A stretch of 37,881 nt of DNA from CAYRFQ01 sp964423615 (GCA_964423615.1 CAYRFQ010000076.1:1-37881), one strand, 5' to 3'; positions 7,939 through 17,552 are shown, numbered from the stretch's first letter. Notes: a model not told the origin generated them from the letters alone. Made by a program: numbers and translations.

Positions 7939-9369
7939 CTAACCCGCATTCTTCGCTCGATCTTCCTGATACGCATTGAGTTTGTTGTAAAGCGTCTTCA
8001 ACACGATCCCCAATTCTTGGGCTGCGGCATTTTTGTTGCCGCCGTGTTTGTCGAGAGTCCGCAGGATATGATCCATCTCCACTTCTTTGAGCGTTCTTGC
8101 TGGACCGTGTCCTGGCTGCTGTTCATTGCTCGTGAATGCCAGAGTGGCCGGGCTTGCCGAACTCTCACCGGACCGCAGGTGGTACGGAAGGTGTTCCGAC
8201 GTGATCGGGTGTCCCCCAGCGACAATGTAAGCATGCTCCATCACGTTGGCCATCTCGCGGACGTTGCCGGGCCAGTCGAACTCGAGCAACGTGTCGATGG
8301 AGTCTGGAGTCAACAGGTCGGCGATTTCTTCGACCGGACGACGGGCTGCCCGTGCCAACAGATGCCGAGCCAAATCAGGTATGTCGGAACGGCGCTCGCG
8401 AAGGGCCGGAAGCCGAACCTCAAATGTATTGATGCGGAAATACAGGTCTTCGCGGAACTCGTCCCTCTGGATCATCTCTCGCAGATCCCGGTTCGTCGCG
8501 CAAATTACCCGCACGTCGATCCGAAAGGGTTCGGTGTCTCCGACCCGACGGATTTCTCCCGACTCCAAAAATCGGAGCAACTTGACCTGGATATTCTTGT
8601 TGAGTTCGCCGACTTCGTCGAGGAACAGCGTTCCACCGTTGGCGACTTCGAACAACCCCTTGCGATCCCGGTCCGCTCCCGTGAACGCACCCTTACGGTG
8701 CCCGAACAGTTCGCTCTCGACGATGTTCTCGGCGATCGCCCCGCAGTTGACCGGGACGAATGGTTGATTCGCACGGTGGCTGTAGTGGTACAACGTACGA
8801 GCTGCCAACTCTTTGCCGGTTCCAGTATCACCGAGGATCAGTACCGTCGATTCGGTCGGAGCAATCGTTTGAATCAAACGTTGGACGTTCACCATCGGTG
8901 GCGACTGGCCGACCAGGATCGTTGGACCTTCGGCGGCCTTGACACGCGTTTCCAGAGCGATGTTTTGGTGACGCAGGGCCCGTTTCTCGGCCACCTTACG
9001 CAAGATCGTTTCGATGTGAGATAGCTTACACGGCTTGGTCAAGTAGTCGAACGCTCCGAGTCGAACGGCTTCGATGGCCGTCTCTGTGCTCGCATACCCC
9101 GTCATGATGATCGCTTCGGTGTCCGGCGAAATTTGTTTGAGTTGCTCGAGCACTTGGATGCCGTTCAGGCCAGGCATTTTGATGTCGAGGATGGCCGCAT
9201 CGAAAGTGCTGTTTTTCAGAGCTTTGACGGCCGCCTTGCCGTCCCCACAAACAGTGACCTCGGGTCCGAGGAGCGGCAGCTCGGTATGCATGAACTCCTG
9301 CAGCATGACTTCGTCATCAGCATACAGCACTCGTAAGTTCTTGAGCAAAGGCGATCCTGCCTGTCCCAT
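7939..9369 (-). CDS. Sigma-54-dependent response regulator, NtrC family
   Basis: This is a cytoplasmic transcription activator of the NtrC type, 476 aa, with three domains. The receiver domain (13-125) has the acidic pair D18-D19, the phospho-acceptor D62 in ILDIKMPG and a conserved Lys in DYLTKP. The AAA+ sigma-54 interaction domain (~155-385) has Walker A GDTGTGKE, the sigma-54 contact loop GAFTGA, Walker B GGTLFLDE and an R-finger region. The C-terminal Fis-type helix-turn-helix is NKNAAAQELGIVLKTLYNKL. It should be phosphorylated by the histidine kinase encoded just upstream (9657-11318) and then drive open-complex formation at sigma-54 promoters. GAGGAG lies ~7 nt before the ATG at 9369. 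The intact GAFTGA implies it is a real activator, not a degenerate one. Target genes are not evident here. Confidence 0.95.
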   Translation of the reverse strand: MGQAGSPLLKNLRVLYADDEVMLQEFMHTELPLLGPEVTVCGDGKAAVKALKNSTFDAAILDIKMPGLNGIQVLEQLKQISPDTEAIIMTGYASTETAIEAVRLGAFDYLTKPCKLSHIETILRKVAEKRALRHQNIALETRVKAAEGPTILVGQSPPMVNVQRLIQTIAPTESTVLILGDTGTGKELAARTLYHYSHRANQPFVPVNCGAIAENIVESELFGHRKGAFTGADRDRKGLFEVANGGTLFLDEVGELNKNIQVKLLRFLESGEIRRVGDTEPFRIDVRVICATNRDLREMIQRDEFREDLYFRINTFEVRLPALRERRSDIPDLARHLLARAARRPVEEIADLLTPDSIDTLLEFDWPGNVREMANVMEHAYIVAGGHPITSEHLPYHLRSGESSASPATLAFTSNEQQPGHGPARTLKEVEMDHILRTLDKHGGNKNAAAQELGIVLKTLYNKLNAYQEDRAKNAG

Positions 9370-9656
9370 CTACGTCTCCTCTTCTCGCGTCGTGTTCTGG
9401 TCGCTCGGCTTCGGCCCGTCGGTCGGCAACAAAGTTACCGACCATACGATCATCCGCTTCGCTCTGGCTTCGGGTCGTTCCGCGAGCGTCGTACTCGCGT
9501 TTTGGCCCTTCTCGCCAGGGTTCTCTGTCCGGCCCCGATTAAGGAAATGGCCAAACGTCGCCACTTGTTCCGCAACGTGGTGGCGGGCCTCTGTTGCATT
9601 CGTGGTAGGGTCGGTCTTGCCTACCTCGTCTTTCGATTCCCCATCCCGTTCTCTCT

Positions 9657-11318
9657 TTACGCAGCTTTTCGTTCCAAAATCGGAGTCTGTTGGAGGGCGT
9701 TTCCGATGACGAGATCGCGATCCGCCGAAGAACGTTGTTCGCCGGAAGGGTTGACCGGCAGACGCATCACGAAAGTGCTCCCGTGACCAACACCAAGGCT
9801 GCTCGCCTCGATCTCACCGTCGTGTTGGTTGATGATCCGGTGGGTAATCGAAAGGCCCAATCCAGTCCCTTTGCCCGTTCGGCTACGGGTAAAGAACGGC
9901 TCGAAGATGTTTTCCAAGACTTCCGGGGACATTCCGCATCCCGTGTCCTGGAAGACGACCTCGGACATGCCATCGCGTTGGCCGTGAGTGATCGTCAGAA
10001 TACCGCCTTCGTCCATGTTTTCCAAAGCGTTCATCACGAGGTTCAACACGACCGATTTGATTTCCTGAGCATTGACCCACGCGAGCAACGATCTCGTGGG
10101 GTCAAATACGATCTGTTTCTCGCGGGCTATTTCCAAAAGCTGCGAGATGTCGATCACACTCTGGATGATGTCGACGAGATCCGCCGGTTCGCGATTTCGG
10201 TCCCCACCTCGACTGAAGTCGAGGAGCTTTTGGGTGATCGTTTTACACCGGAACGCTTCGTCCTGAATCATTTTCAAATATTTCTGCACCGTTTCTTGAT
10301 TTTGAGGCAGACTCGAAGCCAGTCCCGGCGGCAGGAGCATATCTGTAACGTGAGAGAACATTTCGTGCAACCGCTGCTCGAGGGCTTCGCTGCAAAAGGC
10401 GATGCTCGCGAGTGGGTTGTTGATTTCGTGGGCGACACCCGCCGCCAAATACCCCACGCTCGCCAGTCGTTCCGAACGGACCAGTTGTCGACTCCGTTCG
10501 TTGACCTGTTTTTCCAACTCGTTGACATAACCGGACACTTTATCCATCATGTGGTTGAACGCGTCGGCGAATTGGTGAAGTTCGTCCTGACTTTGGATTC
10601 GAACGTGTTCTTCAAAGTTACCTTGAGCGACCCGCTCGGCCCCTCGCACTAACTCCCGTATCGGTTGCGACAACCGGCGCACGAACCCTCGCAGCAAACT
10701 CGCCACCAGGATCAACCCGGCAATGCTCACGAACAGCACGAACCCACGACTCAGTACATAATCCTTGCGTGCCGTCTCGAGTCGGTCCTGCAAGCCGTCG
10801 TGGATCACCGTACTGAGGTGGTCGGCGTCGAGAAGAAGACGTTCGAGTATGGCCTTGGTCTTCAGTTGCGAAACAGGCATGGGTCGATTGTGCGTCCCGA
10901 CTTGGGGAGCCAGAACAATCGACTTGAAATGATGATCCAAAGCATCGAGACGGCCACCGATGACGTCCACGTAGTCTTGGGCCTTCCTTCCGTTGCCCAC
11001 AGAACGTCCCTGACGAACTGTTTCTTTCAACGTCGTTTCGTAAACACCCAGGGCGTTCCGCGACTTCTGCAAACTGGCCATGAGTTCGTCGAGTTGTTTC
11101 CCATGGTTCTGGCGTTCTTTGGGATTTGCGAGTCGTCGAACTTGATCTCGAAACTTGTGGGCTTTCTTGAGTTCGTTGAGCTTACTCCCGACGGTCCGCG
11201 TCGTGTCGCGATACGACCAAAGCCCTTTGAACGTTCCCAGGAGGAGCAAGGCGATGATGGCTATCACCAAACCCAGCCCGAGCATCAGCTTGTGGCGTAT
11301 CCGCCAACGACAGGCCAC
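9657..11318 (-). CDS. Membrane sensor histidine kinase, NtrB-like, with HAMP domain
   Basis: This is the sensor half of a two-component system. A cytoplasmic stub is followed by TM1 (residues ~12-32), a ~160-residue extracytoplasmic helical sensor with no known fold that I can name, TM2 (~192-213), HAMP (~210-262), HisKA with the phosphorylated His297 in VAHEINNPLASI, and HATPase_c with N box LNLVMNALEN, G1 DTGCGM and G2 TGLGLS. The start is GTG at 11318: a perfect AAGGAGGT is 6 nt upstream, while the longer frame from GTG 11379-11381 has a poor site. Its protein therefore begins MACRWRIRHK. It is followed on the same strand by the NtrC-like regulator, 287 bp downstream, its likely phosphorelay partner. 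The VAHEINNPLAS motif is typical of NtrB/ZraS/AtoS-type kinases. Confidence 0.93.
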   Translation of the reverse strand: MACRWRIRHKLMLGLGLVIAIIALLLLGTFKGLWSYRDTTRTVGSKLNELKKAHKFRDQVRRLANPKERQNHGKQLDELMASLQKSRNALGVYETTLKETVRQGRSVGNGRKAQDYVDVIGGRLDALDHHFKSIVLAPQVGTHNRPMPVSQLKTKAILERLLLDADHLSTVIHDGLQDRLETARKDYVLSRGFVLFVSIAGLILVASLLRGFVRRLSQPIRELVRGAERVAQGNFEEHVRIQSQDELHQFADAFNHMMDKVSGYVNELEKQVNERSRQLVRSERLASVGYLAAGVAHEINNPLASIAFCSEALEQRLHEMFSHVTDMLLPPGLASSLPQNQETVQKYLKMIQDEAFRCKTITQKLLDFSRGGDRNREPADLVDIIQSVIDISQLLEIAREKQIVFDPTRSLLAWVNAQEIKSVVLNLVMNALENMDEGGILTITHGQRDGMSEVVFQDTGCGMSPEVLENIFEPFFTRSRTGKGTGLGLSITHRIINQHDGEIEASSLGVGHGSTFVMRLPVNPSGEQRSSADRDLVIGNALQQTPILERKAA

Positions 11319-11582
11319 GCTCCGACCTCCTTGTCCAGGGCCCCGATTCTCAGAAGTATGCCATGTCCTCAGCTTACCCACTGTGCCCCCGAAATCGCTT
11401 TCTTGTGGCGGGTTGCTGATGAACGGACGGTACTCTACCAGAACTCAAATTTCCAATGGAGACCAAATTCTCAGAGAAATCGATGCGAGCCAGGGACGAC
11501 CATTGCGAATCGGCTGTGAGCCAGTTATACCCAATGTGCAGTTCCCCAAGATGCTCTAAATACCCAATGCAGGATCGCTGGC

Positions 11583-11589
11583 AAGAGGA
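11583..11589 (+). promoter_or_regulatory. Ribosome binding site that fixes the start of the LRR gene
   Basis: AAGAGGA is placed ~4-5 nt before ATG 11594. It decides the start at MNPYNEQLF, which is also where the TIGR02996 domain begins, against an open frame that extends 46 codons further upstream. Confidence 0.6.
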
Positions 11590-11593
11590 ATCG

Positions 11594-13036
11594 ATGAACC
11601 CTTACAACGAACAGCTATTTCAAGCCATTCGGGAATCGCCCTTGGATGAGAGCCTGCGTCTGGTCTACGCCGACTGGCTGGAAGAAAACGGCGACGCGCC
11701 CCAAGCCGAAGTCATCCGCTTGCAGTGTGAGATAGCTCACCTCGACCCAGAAACGGCCAAGTATCTCGCTTGGGAAAGACGCATTGACTTACTCCTTCGA
11801 AAGTATCGGAAACAGTGGTTTGGAACTCCGAGACATCTGGAAGCGAGCTATGAGCGAGGCACGCTGACGGTGGCCCCGTCGGAGAGATTGATGCAGTCCA
11901 ACCACGTTCGTGAATGGTGGTCGAACTACGGTCACCTCGTGATCTCTGTGAACGCGAGAAAAATTCAACGCACCGAAGCTCTCAAGGCACTCAAGGAGTT
12001 AGGTTGGCTCGACGGAGTGACTGGCCTGGAGTTGTTGTATTATCGGTGGGAAGACGAAAATGCGGCGGAGATCCTGGCCGACATAGAGTGGCTCCGAAGT
12101 CTGCATGTGGATTTGGAGTCTCTGAGACGAGGTGGATTGGAACGGTTAACGAGCTTGAAACACCTCCAGCACCTCACAGTCGGTTGCTTTTACGCCAACG
12201 GAAACGAATACGATGACTATTACTCTGACGGGTTCGAGACCTTCCAGCCTGAGGATCTCGAACTGTTTGGCCGTTTCCAGAACCTCCGTTCTCTTACGTT
12301 TCTGGATTCGACCTTGGGAGGCGCGAAGCACCTTGCTGCCTTGAGCGGCTTATCTCATCTCCGAGAATTGGACGTGGAGTTCGATTGGCTGATAGAACCT
12401 AAGGAAAGTCTGGAGGCACTCTCGAAGTTCCAATCCCTTGAGAAACTGGTCCTATACCTATTCGGCGACAAGTTCGTTGGCAGTTGGATCAAGCCGTTGG
12501 CGAAGTTACCCAAGTTGCAGGAACTCCATTGCAGTGGGTCAATTGGAGAATCCGACGCCACCAATTTTTTTCATTTGTTCCCTTCTCTCCGAAGACTAAT
12601 CCTTCATACAGTTAATGCGAAACGGCTCTCGCTCATGAAGGAATTATCGAATTTAGAATATTTACGTTTGTTTGTGGGGTACGATGTGCTAGATATTTCA
12701 CCACTCCCCGAATTACCTTCACTCCCCAAGCTCCGCGTTCTGAACGTTGCCCAAAACAACGTCAAGTCGAAAGATATGCCCGAGATAGCGAAATTTCCGG
12801 AGTTGCGATCCCTTGTTTTGAGCCGAACTGCGATCTCCGGCAACTCACTCAAACACCTTGTCCAACTCCAACATCTCGAAGACTTGGCACTCCACCAAAC
12901 GAATGTTCAGGATGTTGCCATCAAACATCTGGCGAAGATGTCAGCGCTGCGGTACGTCAGCCTTTGGGGAACAAAGGTCTCCAAGGAGGCCAGGAGGCAA
13001 CTCCGCAAAGAACGTCCCGATCTCACGATCCTTTGA
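11594..13036 (+). CDS. TIGR02996-domain leucine-rich repeat protein (480 aa)
   Basis: Residues 1-48 match the planctomycete 'repeat-companion' domain TIGR02996 (AIRESPLDESLRLVYADWLEENGD then AEVIRLQ). After a ~100-residue linker come about ten degenerate leucine-rich repeats, with blocks such as LSGLSHLRELDVE, FQSLEKLVLYLF, LPKLQELHCSG, FPELRSLVLSRTAI and LQHLEDLALHQTNV, ending in LRKERPDLTIL. This is the standard architecture of Gemmata-type proteins thought to be interaction modules. The molecular role is unknown. No signal peptide or membrane segment is seen, so it is probably cytoplasmic. It is divergent from the sensor kinase gene (starts ~275 bp apart). The presence of this domain is the best single clue to lineage in the window. 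Confidence 0.88.
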   Translation: MNPYNEQLFQAIRESPLDESLRLVYADWLEENGDAPQAEVIRLQCEIAHLDPETAKYLAWERRIDLLLRKYRKQWFGTPRHLEASYERGTLTVAPSERLMQSNHVREWWSNYGHLVISVNARKIQRTEALKALKELGWLDGVTGLELLYYRWEDENAAEILADIEWLRSLHVDLESLRRGGLERLTSLKHLQHLTVGCFYANGNEYDDYYSDGFETFQPEDLELFGRFQNLRSLTFLDSTLGGAKHLAALSGLSHLRELDVEFDWLIEPKESLEALSKFQSLEKLVLYLFGDKFVGSWIKPLAKLPKLQELHCSGSIGESDATNFFHLFPSLRRLILHTVNAKRLSLMKELSNLEYLRLFVGYDVLDISPLPELPSLPKLRVLNVAQNNVKSKDMPEIAKFPELRSLVLSRTAISGNSLKHLVQLQHLEDLALHQTNVQDVAIKHLAKMSALRYVSLWGTKVSKEARRQLRKERPDLTIL

Positions 13037-13194
13037 CTAGTGCATCTTGTAAATGGTCGCAGCAGTGGAAGTGTCGTAGATGGTTAGGAAAACGGATCGC
13101 GTATCTCTATTTCCGACCGCGTTCGTTGGTATAATGGAAGTCATCCGTTTCCTACCATCAGACACCAAGGGAATCCCAGAAGGCATAGAATCCG

Positions 13195-14310
13195 ATGGCT
13201 GAAGTTCCCCCAACTCACTGCGACCGGTGCGGTCGGAAGATCCAGCCAGGTGCGAGACAATGCCTCTGTGGTGCGGTGTCGTCCATTCCCTTCAAAAAAT
13301 CCGATCAAGTCATCGATGCCGACCGTCCCAACCCGCGTAAAGAGAACCTGCGAGTCGCTCGTTCCCCACGAAAGAACGATGCCCAAGCGAAGCGCCTTCG
13401 AGACACATCCCACCGCAACGTCGAAGAAGTCAAATATGGTGAGTCCGTTCCGTCCGCCTACGAGCCCAGTGGAGAGCCGGGAAATCTGTTCATTCTCCTC
13501 GCTTACGGCTTGTTCTCGCTCGTCGTGGGTGCTCTTGTTGGACTTCTCATCGGACTGGTCGCGGCAGGGATCAACTGGGTTCACAGTTACCTACCGTTCT
13601 TCTTGTTTGTGATCCCGATCCTCGTGCTCATCATTTTGGCCGTCAATCCGATTTTCGTCGGCATGGTTACAGGGGGCATCTTGCAAGGTGGCATAACACC
13701 CGCCAAGTGCCGAAGTCCCGTCGTCGCAGGTCTGGTCGGATTCTTCACCAGCGTGAGCGCGCTGTTGTTGTTATGGGTGTGTGTCGAGTTGCTCACCTCG
13801 AGAGGGTTAATCGCCTTCGTTCGGCTCCAAGTCGGAGGAGCATTCCATTTCGAGTTCGGCCCGGACTTCGAACCCATCAACGTCCCTGCGTGGGTGATCT
13901 ACAGCATCCTTGGCATCACTGGCCTGATCGGTGTGATAGGAGCAACCGATTCCGTGAAGAAGAGCGTCCAGAATGTTCCCTATTGCGAGGATTGCATGAT
14001 GTACATGGAACGACGGGTGCTGTGGTCGGTATCTCCGAAGGAATACCAAGAGGTTCGCGATGCCCTCGATGCTCAGGATTGGGACACAGCATTCCAGTTC
14101 GCACCTTGGCGGCGGGCAAGCTACTGCGTTCAGCTCGTTTTGTGGTTGTGTGACTGCGACCTGGAGAAATACTTGGAGATGTATGGCCGAGGCCAAGACC
14201 AAAACGAGGCCATCAAGGATGACATCCGTGTCTTCTCCATGATCGTCACCGAAGAAGAGACGGAAATGTTGCTCGACGAGGCGAGCGTCAAGAAGCAAAC
14301 TCGATCCTGA
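13195..14310 (+). CDS. Zinc-ribbon multi-pass membrane protein (371 aa)
   Basis: This is a hypothetical membrane protein. An N-terminal zinc ribbon (C9, C12, C23, C25) is followed by a charged, Arg/Lys-rich linker to ~residue 88. Four or five hydrophobic segments lie between ~95 and 270 (for example LFILLAYGLFSLVVGALVGL and LVLIILAVNPIFVGMVTGGI). A soluble C-terminal tail begins with a second CEDC pair and contains the helical VSPKEYQEVRDALDAQD region. It belongs to the same general class as the two zinc-finger membrane proteins at 2762-4543 but lacks their eight-ligand B-box. A CxxC pair at each end of the membrane domain could make a single zinc site or redox pair. The start at ATG 13195 has only a weak AAGG upstream. 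No function can be assigned. Confidence 0.8.
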   Translation: MAEVPPTHCDRCGRKIQPGARQCLCGAVSSIPFKKSDQVIDADRPNPRKENLRVARSPRKNDAQAKRLRDTSHRNVEEVKYGESVPSAYEPSGEPGNLFILLAYGLFSLVVGALVGLLIGLVAAGINWVHSYLPFFLFVIPILVLIILAVNPIFVGMVTGGILQGGITPAKCRSPVVAGLVGFFTSVSALLLLWVCVELLTSRGLIAFVRLQVGGAFHFEFGPDFEPINVPAWVIYSILGITGLIGVIGATDSVKKSVQNVPYCEDCMMYMERRVLWSVSPKEYQEVRDALDAQDWDTAFQFAPWRRASYCVQLVLWLCDCDLEKYLEMYGRGQDQNEAIKDDIRVFSMIVTEEETEMLLDEASVKKQTRS

Positions 14311-14515
14311 CTGGAGTATCCAACTAACGCACCAATCCGCTTCGAGCGTTTTCCCGCCGGATGGAGCAGTCGATGGTTTTTGCTAGTTTTGTGGGACGTG
14401 CCATCGCTCGTCACACCCTGCCACAAAACCTCGGGGGTTCGATCAACCGTCCGACCATCAATCGTTACAGAGAACGAGAGAAGCACCCAAGAAGATCAAA
14501 AACGCTCATGGAAGT

Positions 14516-15724
14516 TCATTCGGAGATTCGTAACGGCCCGGAACATTGAATATCGCCTATCCGAATCGATCGCTTTCCGTTCAACACCGCCAATAATTCA
14601 GGAAGGATGTGTTGGGATCGCCAACCAACCGTCAGGAGCAAGTCGGTGGGGAAGGAATGGTTTCGAGCAACGCAACGGAGGATCTGCTTGATGTCGTGAT
14701 TGCTCGTGACCAGGTTGTTCGCGAGGTGGTGCTTGGCGCAATAGTCGTTGAGGAAAGCGTTGAGAATGTGAGCGACAATGGCCAGTTGTGGTGGGTCTTG
14801 CTCTTTGTCGACAGGTTTAGGACAGGCTTCGGAGGGGAGTCGTCTCGCTCGATCGACGGCTTCCAGAATCGGATCAAACAACCGCTTGGAAAGCCCTCGA
14901 ATGATTTGCAGGTCCGACGTTCGCTTGGGGTTGCGCTTGGCGATTTCGACAATCAAATCATCCCGCACGACCGTCCGGGCAGGCCGATTGGTCCGGGCAG
15001 CTTCCCCTTCTCGCCAGTCGTACAGTTCGCGAACAATCGCGAGCCGACGGCGATCGAGGTTTCCGAGCCCACGAAGCTTCCGCCACTTCTCCAACGAAAC
15101 CAGGACGTTATTCTCGTCGAGCGCCGCCACGCCCTTCAAACGCTCGAACTCTTCGTTCGCCCAACTGAGTCGACTTCGTTTGTCCAATTCGGTCGAGAGC
15201 CTTTCCCACATCGGCAGCAAATAGCGAACGTCATCGTAAGCATACCGGACTTGCTCCGGCGAGAGTGGTCGATTGCGCCATTCGGTAAGCGTCTCGGCTT
15301 TGGGGAGTTTGATGCCAAGGACTTGGTTGACGAGATTCGTGTGGCTCAGGGGATACGAGTAGCCCAAGAGCCCAGCAGCAATCTGGAGATCGAACAGGTT
15401 GCCCGGTGCCGCACCAGCCCACAAATTGCAAAGTCGTATTTCTTCTCGTGCCGCGTGGACGATGATGAGATGGTTCGGGTCCGTGACCAAGTTCCAAAAT
15501 GTGTCGAGTGCCCCCACCGCCTGAGGATCGATCAAGAACAACTTCGAGTCCGTTGCGACCTGAATCAGACACAGTTTTGGATGGTAACTGTCTTCCCCGA
15601 CGAATTCCGTATCGAACCCAAAACGCCGCGAAGAGGACAGGTGTTCGCAGCAGCGTTCGAGTTGTTGAGGAGTCGTAACGAGTTCTTCAGGTCGTTGATT
15701 CCAGGATTGCACGGGTGGGACCAT
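14516..15724 (-). CDS. rnd: Ribonuclease D-like 3'-5' exonuclease
   Basis: This is a DEDDy-type 3'->5' exoribonuclease for tRNA and structured RNA 3' end processing, cytoplasmic, 402 aa (E. coli RNase D is 375). Exo I is FGFDTEF (D38, E40). Exo II is IIVHAAREEIRLC. Exo III is YAYDDVRYLL with the catalytic Tyr and Asp. HRDC-like helical domains follow from ~residue 215 (DWREGEAARTNRPARTVVRDD) to the end. The second acidic ligand is Glu where the canonical E. coli motif has Asp (HAGSED versus HAAREE); it may be a lineage variant, since the rest of the site is intact. No good Shine-Dalgarno precedes ATG 15724. The gene is divergent from the small gene at 15946, with ~220 bp between them. The assignment to RNase D rather than a generic DEDD exonuclease rests on the HRDC region and overall length. 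Confidence 0.88.
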   Translation of the reverse strand: MVPPVQSWNQRPEELVTTPQQLERCCEHLSSSRRFGFDTEFVGEDSYHPKLCLIQVATDSKLFLIDPQAVGALDTFWNLVTDPNHLIIVHAAREEIRLCNLWAGAAPGNLFDLQIAAGLLGYSYPLSHTNLVNQVLGIKLPKAETLTEWRNRPLSPEQVRYAYDDVRYLLPMWERLSTELDKRSRLSWANEEFERLKGVAALDENNVLVSLEKWRKLRGLGNLDRRRLAIVRELYDWREGEAARTNRPARTVVRDDLIVEIAKRNPKRTSDLQIIRGLSKRLFDPILEAVDRARRLPSEACPKPVDKEQDPPQLAIVAHILNAFLNDYCAKHHLANNLVTSNHDIKQILRCVARNHSFPTDLLLTVGWRSQHILPELLAVLNGKRSIRIGDIQCSGPLRISE

Positions 15725-15945
15725 ATCAGTTCTGGGTCAAGTTCTCACAATTTACCCATTGTAGTTCTTTTCGAATGCCAGAACCAGACCGACTCGGGGT
15801 GTCACTGACAAGGATGTGTCAGTACGTTCCCAGTAATCGATAGAGACATCTCGAAACCAACCCCGGTGCTTTCTCCCCGATTGTTCAACTGATACAATCG
15901 CCAAAATGGGGAATTCGACCTTTGCCGTAACGAGAGACGCCGACC

Positions 15946-16209
15946 ATGCTCGAAGAGTTCATCGGGGAACAAGTCGTGATCGATATGAGTAGCCTTTACG
16001 TTTGTATCGGAACACTCAAACGGATTGACGAGACGTTCCTCGAACTGAAGAGTGCCGACTTGCACGATTTACGCGACACCGAAACGACACGGGAGAATTA
16101 CGTCGCTTCGTCCGCATTGACCGGCGTCAAGCGTAACCGCAGACGAGTTCTCCTTCGTCGCTCCGAGATGGTCGCGATTACGCTGTTAAGCGATATTGTC
16201 GATGGCTAA
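15946..16209 (+). CDS. Small conserved hypothetical, possible Sm-like fold (87 aa)
   Basis: This is an 87-residue soluble protein with alternating short hydrophobic strands (EQVVIDMSSLYVCIGTLKRID, TFLELKSADLHDL, RVLLRRSEMVAITLLSDI). The pattern of a strand ending in G(T)L, then 'E..FLEL..AD', then a basic stretch and a final Ile/Leu strand resembles an Sm/LSm-like beta barrel, in which case it may bind RNA. The likeness is judged by eye and is weak. ATG 15946 has a GAGAGA stretch ~9 nt upstream. It is convergent with the aminotransferase gene and shares a hairpin with it in the 29-bp gap. Confidence 0.7.
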   Translation: MLEEFIGEQVVIDMSSLYVCIGTLKRIDETFLELKSADLHDLRDTETTRENYVASSALTGVKRNRRRVLLRRSEMVAITLLSDIVDG

Positions 16210-16218
16210 TTCTTTCGC

Positions 16219-16236
16219 AGCCTGGTTTCTCAGGCT
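16219..16236. terminator. Bidirectional hairpin between convergent genes
   Basis: AGCCTG (16219-16224) and CAGGCT (16231-16236) form a perfect 6-bp stem with a GTTTCT loop in the 29-bp gap between the convergent genes ending at 16209 and 16239. There is no strong U tract on either side, so termination is inferred mainly from position. Confidence 0.4.
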
Positions 16237-16238
16237 TA

Positions 16239-17552
16239 TCACGCGGCTGCGGCGACCAACTCTTTTCGTTTGGTCGGTCTTGGTATCGTGTTGGGTTGCA
16301 TCTTCTCAACGCGATGCTTTTCAAGGAACTGATTGATACGTGTCAATCCCTGGCGTAACCGACCTTCCTCCACGGCGTGGCTAACTCGGACGTGATGACT
16401 CCCGCTCGGTCCGAAAAACTCACCCGGCCACAACAACACCCCTTGCTCTTGCAGTACTTTCTTGGCGAACTCTCTTCCACTCATCTTGAATCGATCGACC
16501 GGAACCCAGTGGAAGAATCCACCAGCGGCGTATTCCGGCTCCATTCCCAGGCCACGGAGTCGATCAAAGGCATACTGGCGTCGGGAGTCAAAGTTCTCGA
16601 CGACGGAAGCTAGCACCTGATCGCCTTTTCGTAGGGCATCCAACGCAATCAACTGACACACGACCGGGACGAACGGCGTGTGGAATCCCGAGCTCAAGGC
16701 ACAAGCGCTGACCAAAGTCTTTTCGCCAAGTAACCAACCCACTCGGGTCGAAGTCATGGCGTGACTCTTACTCAGGCTGTTGACCGTTAGAGTCCTTCGG
16801 TTCGCAATCGGAAACTTCGCGATGGCTTGCCTTTGGCCTTCGTAGAAAAACTGGTCGAACGTCATGTCGTTGACGATCAATGCGTCTCGATGGTTGGCCC
16901 ACCACGCGATTTGTTCGAGGTCCTTGGGTGTGAACACCCCACCGTTGGGGTTATTGGGGTTGGCGACGATTATCATTTTGGCACCTTGCAAAGCCTTCGC
17001 AAGGTGTTGTACGTGGAAGCGGAGCTTTCCTTCTTCCATCCGCGTGGGGATCCAACGGATTTTCGCGCGGCGTTGTTTGAGCATCAATGGGTACAGTTGC
17101 GACGTCGGGTCGAATAGGACAACTTTGTCGCCTCGATTGACAAAGGTTTCCAACGCCAGATTGATGGCCCCAGTCGCACCGGAAGTGATGAGGACTTCGT
17201 CGTGATTGACGAGCGACACATCGTAATTCGTTGATATCTTGTCAGCAATGGCTTCCCGAAGCTCGCCTAACCCGAAAACGGATGGGTATCCACGCAGGGA
17301 AGCAGGAAGGCGGCCCGGTTGAACCGTCACGGCGGTAAAGCGGGGCGCACCCATGGCCAAATCGATAGCGTCGGGCTGGTGCGTTTCGAGACAGTTGTAA
17401 GCGTGCTGCAACTCGCTGTACGGAGAACTCAAAAGTCGGTCGCTCAAGTAATGGAGGTACTGTTCGGAACCTCGCGGCATTCCGGCAAGTTTCGGAAACA
17501 AACGAACGAGCCCCGTGCGGATCAACATCTTCTTGAGAAATAACGAAGCCAC
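16239..17552 (-). CDS. PLP-dependent aminotransferase, class I/II
   Basis: This is a fold-type I aminotransferase (437 aa). It transfers an amino group from an amino acid to a keto acid in the cytoplasm; the substrate is not determined. The visible motifs are the phosphate/cofactor region ITSGATGAINLALE, NPNNPNG (cofactor-binding Asn), NDMTFDQFF, the Schiff-base lysine K262 in NSLSKSHAM with the TRVGWL continuation, and a C-terminal HHVRVSHA carrying the substrate-carboxylate Arg. The start is GTG 17552: GAGGAG is 8 nt upstream, whereas the open frame extends 95 codons further through the dispersed hairpin repeat and is not coding there. The protein then begins MASLFLKKMLIR. The C-terminal ~25 residues are basic and alanine-tailed. 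It resembles aspartate aminotransferase-like family members, but annotation as a specific enzyme is not justified. Confidence 0.88.
   Translation of the reverse strand: MASLFLKKMLIRTGLVRLFPKLAGMPRGSEQYLHYLSDRLLSSPYSELQHAYNCLETHQPDAIDLAMGAPRFTAVTVQPGRLPASLRGYPSVFGLGELREAIADKISTNYDVSLVNHDEVLITSGATGAINLALETFVNRGDKVVLFDPTSQLYPLMLKQRRAKIRWIPTRMEEGKLRFHVQHLAKALQGAKMIIVANPNNPNGGVFTPKDLEQIAWWANHRDALIVNDMTFDQFFYEGQRQAIAKFPIANRRTLTVNSLSKSHAMTSTRVGWLLGEKTLVSACALSSGFHTPFVPVVCQLIALDALRKGDQVLASVVENFDSRRQYAFDRLRGLGMEPEYAAGGFFHWVPVDRFKMSGREFAKKVLQEQGVLLWPGEFFGPSGSHHVRVSHAVEEGRLRQGLTRINQFLEKHRVEKMQPNTIPRPTKRKELVAAAA

Noticed and set aside
9370..9564. Small minus-strand frame ending exactly at the start of the response-regulator gene
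   Set aside because: Its composition does not look like protein, there is no ribosome site, and the kinase-regulator gap is better read as noncoding. A leader peptide remains a remote possibility.
14425..14450. T-arm-like GGGGGTTCGATCAACC sequence suggesting a tRNA
   Set aside because: No acceptor stem, D arm or anticodon arm can be placed around it.
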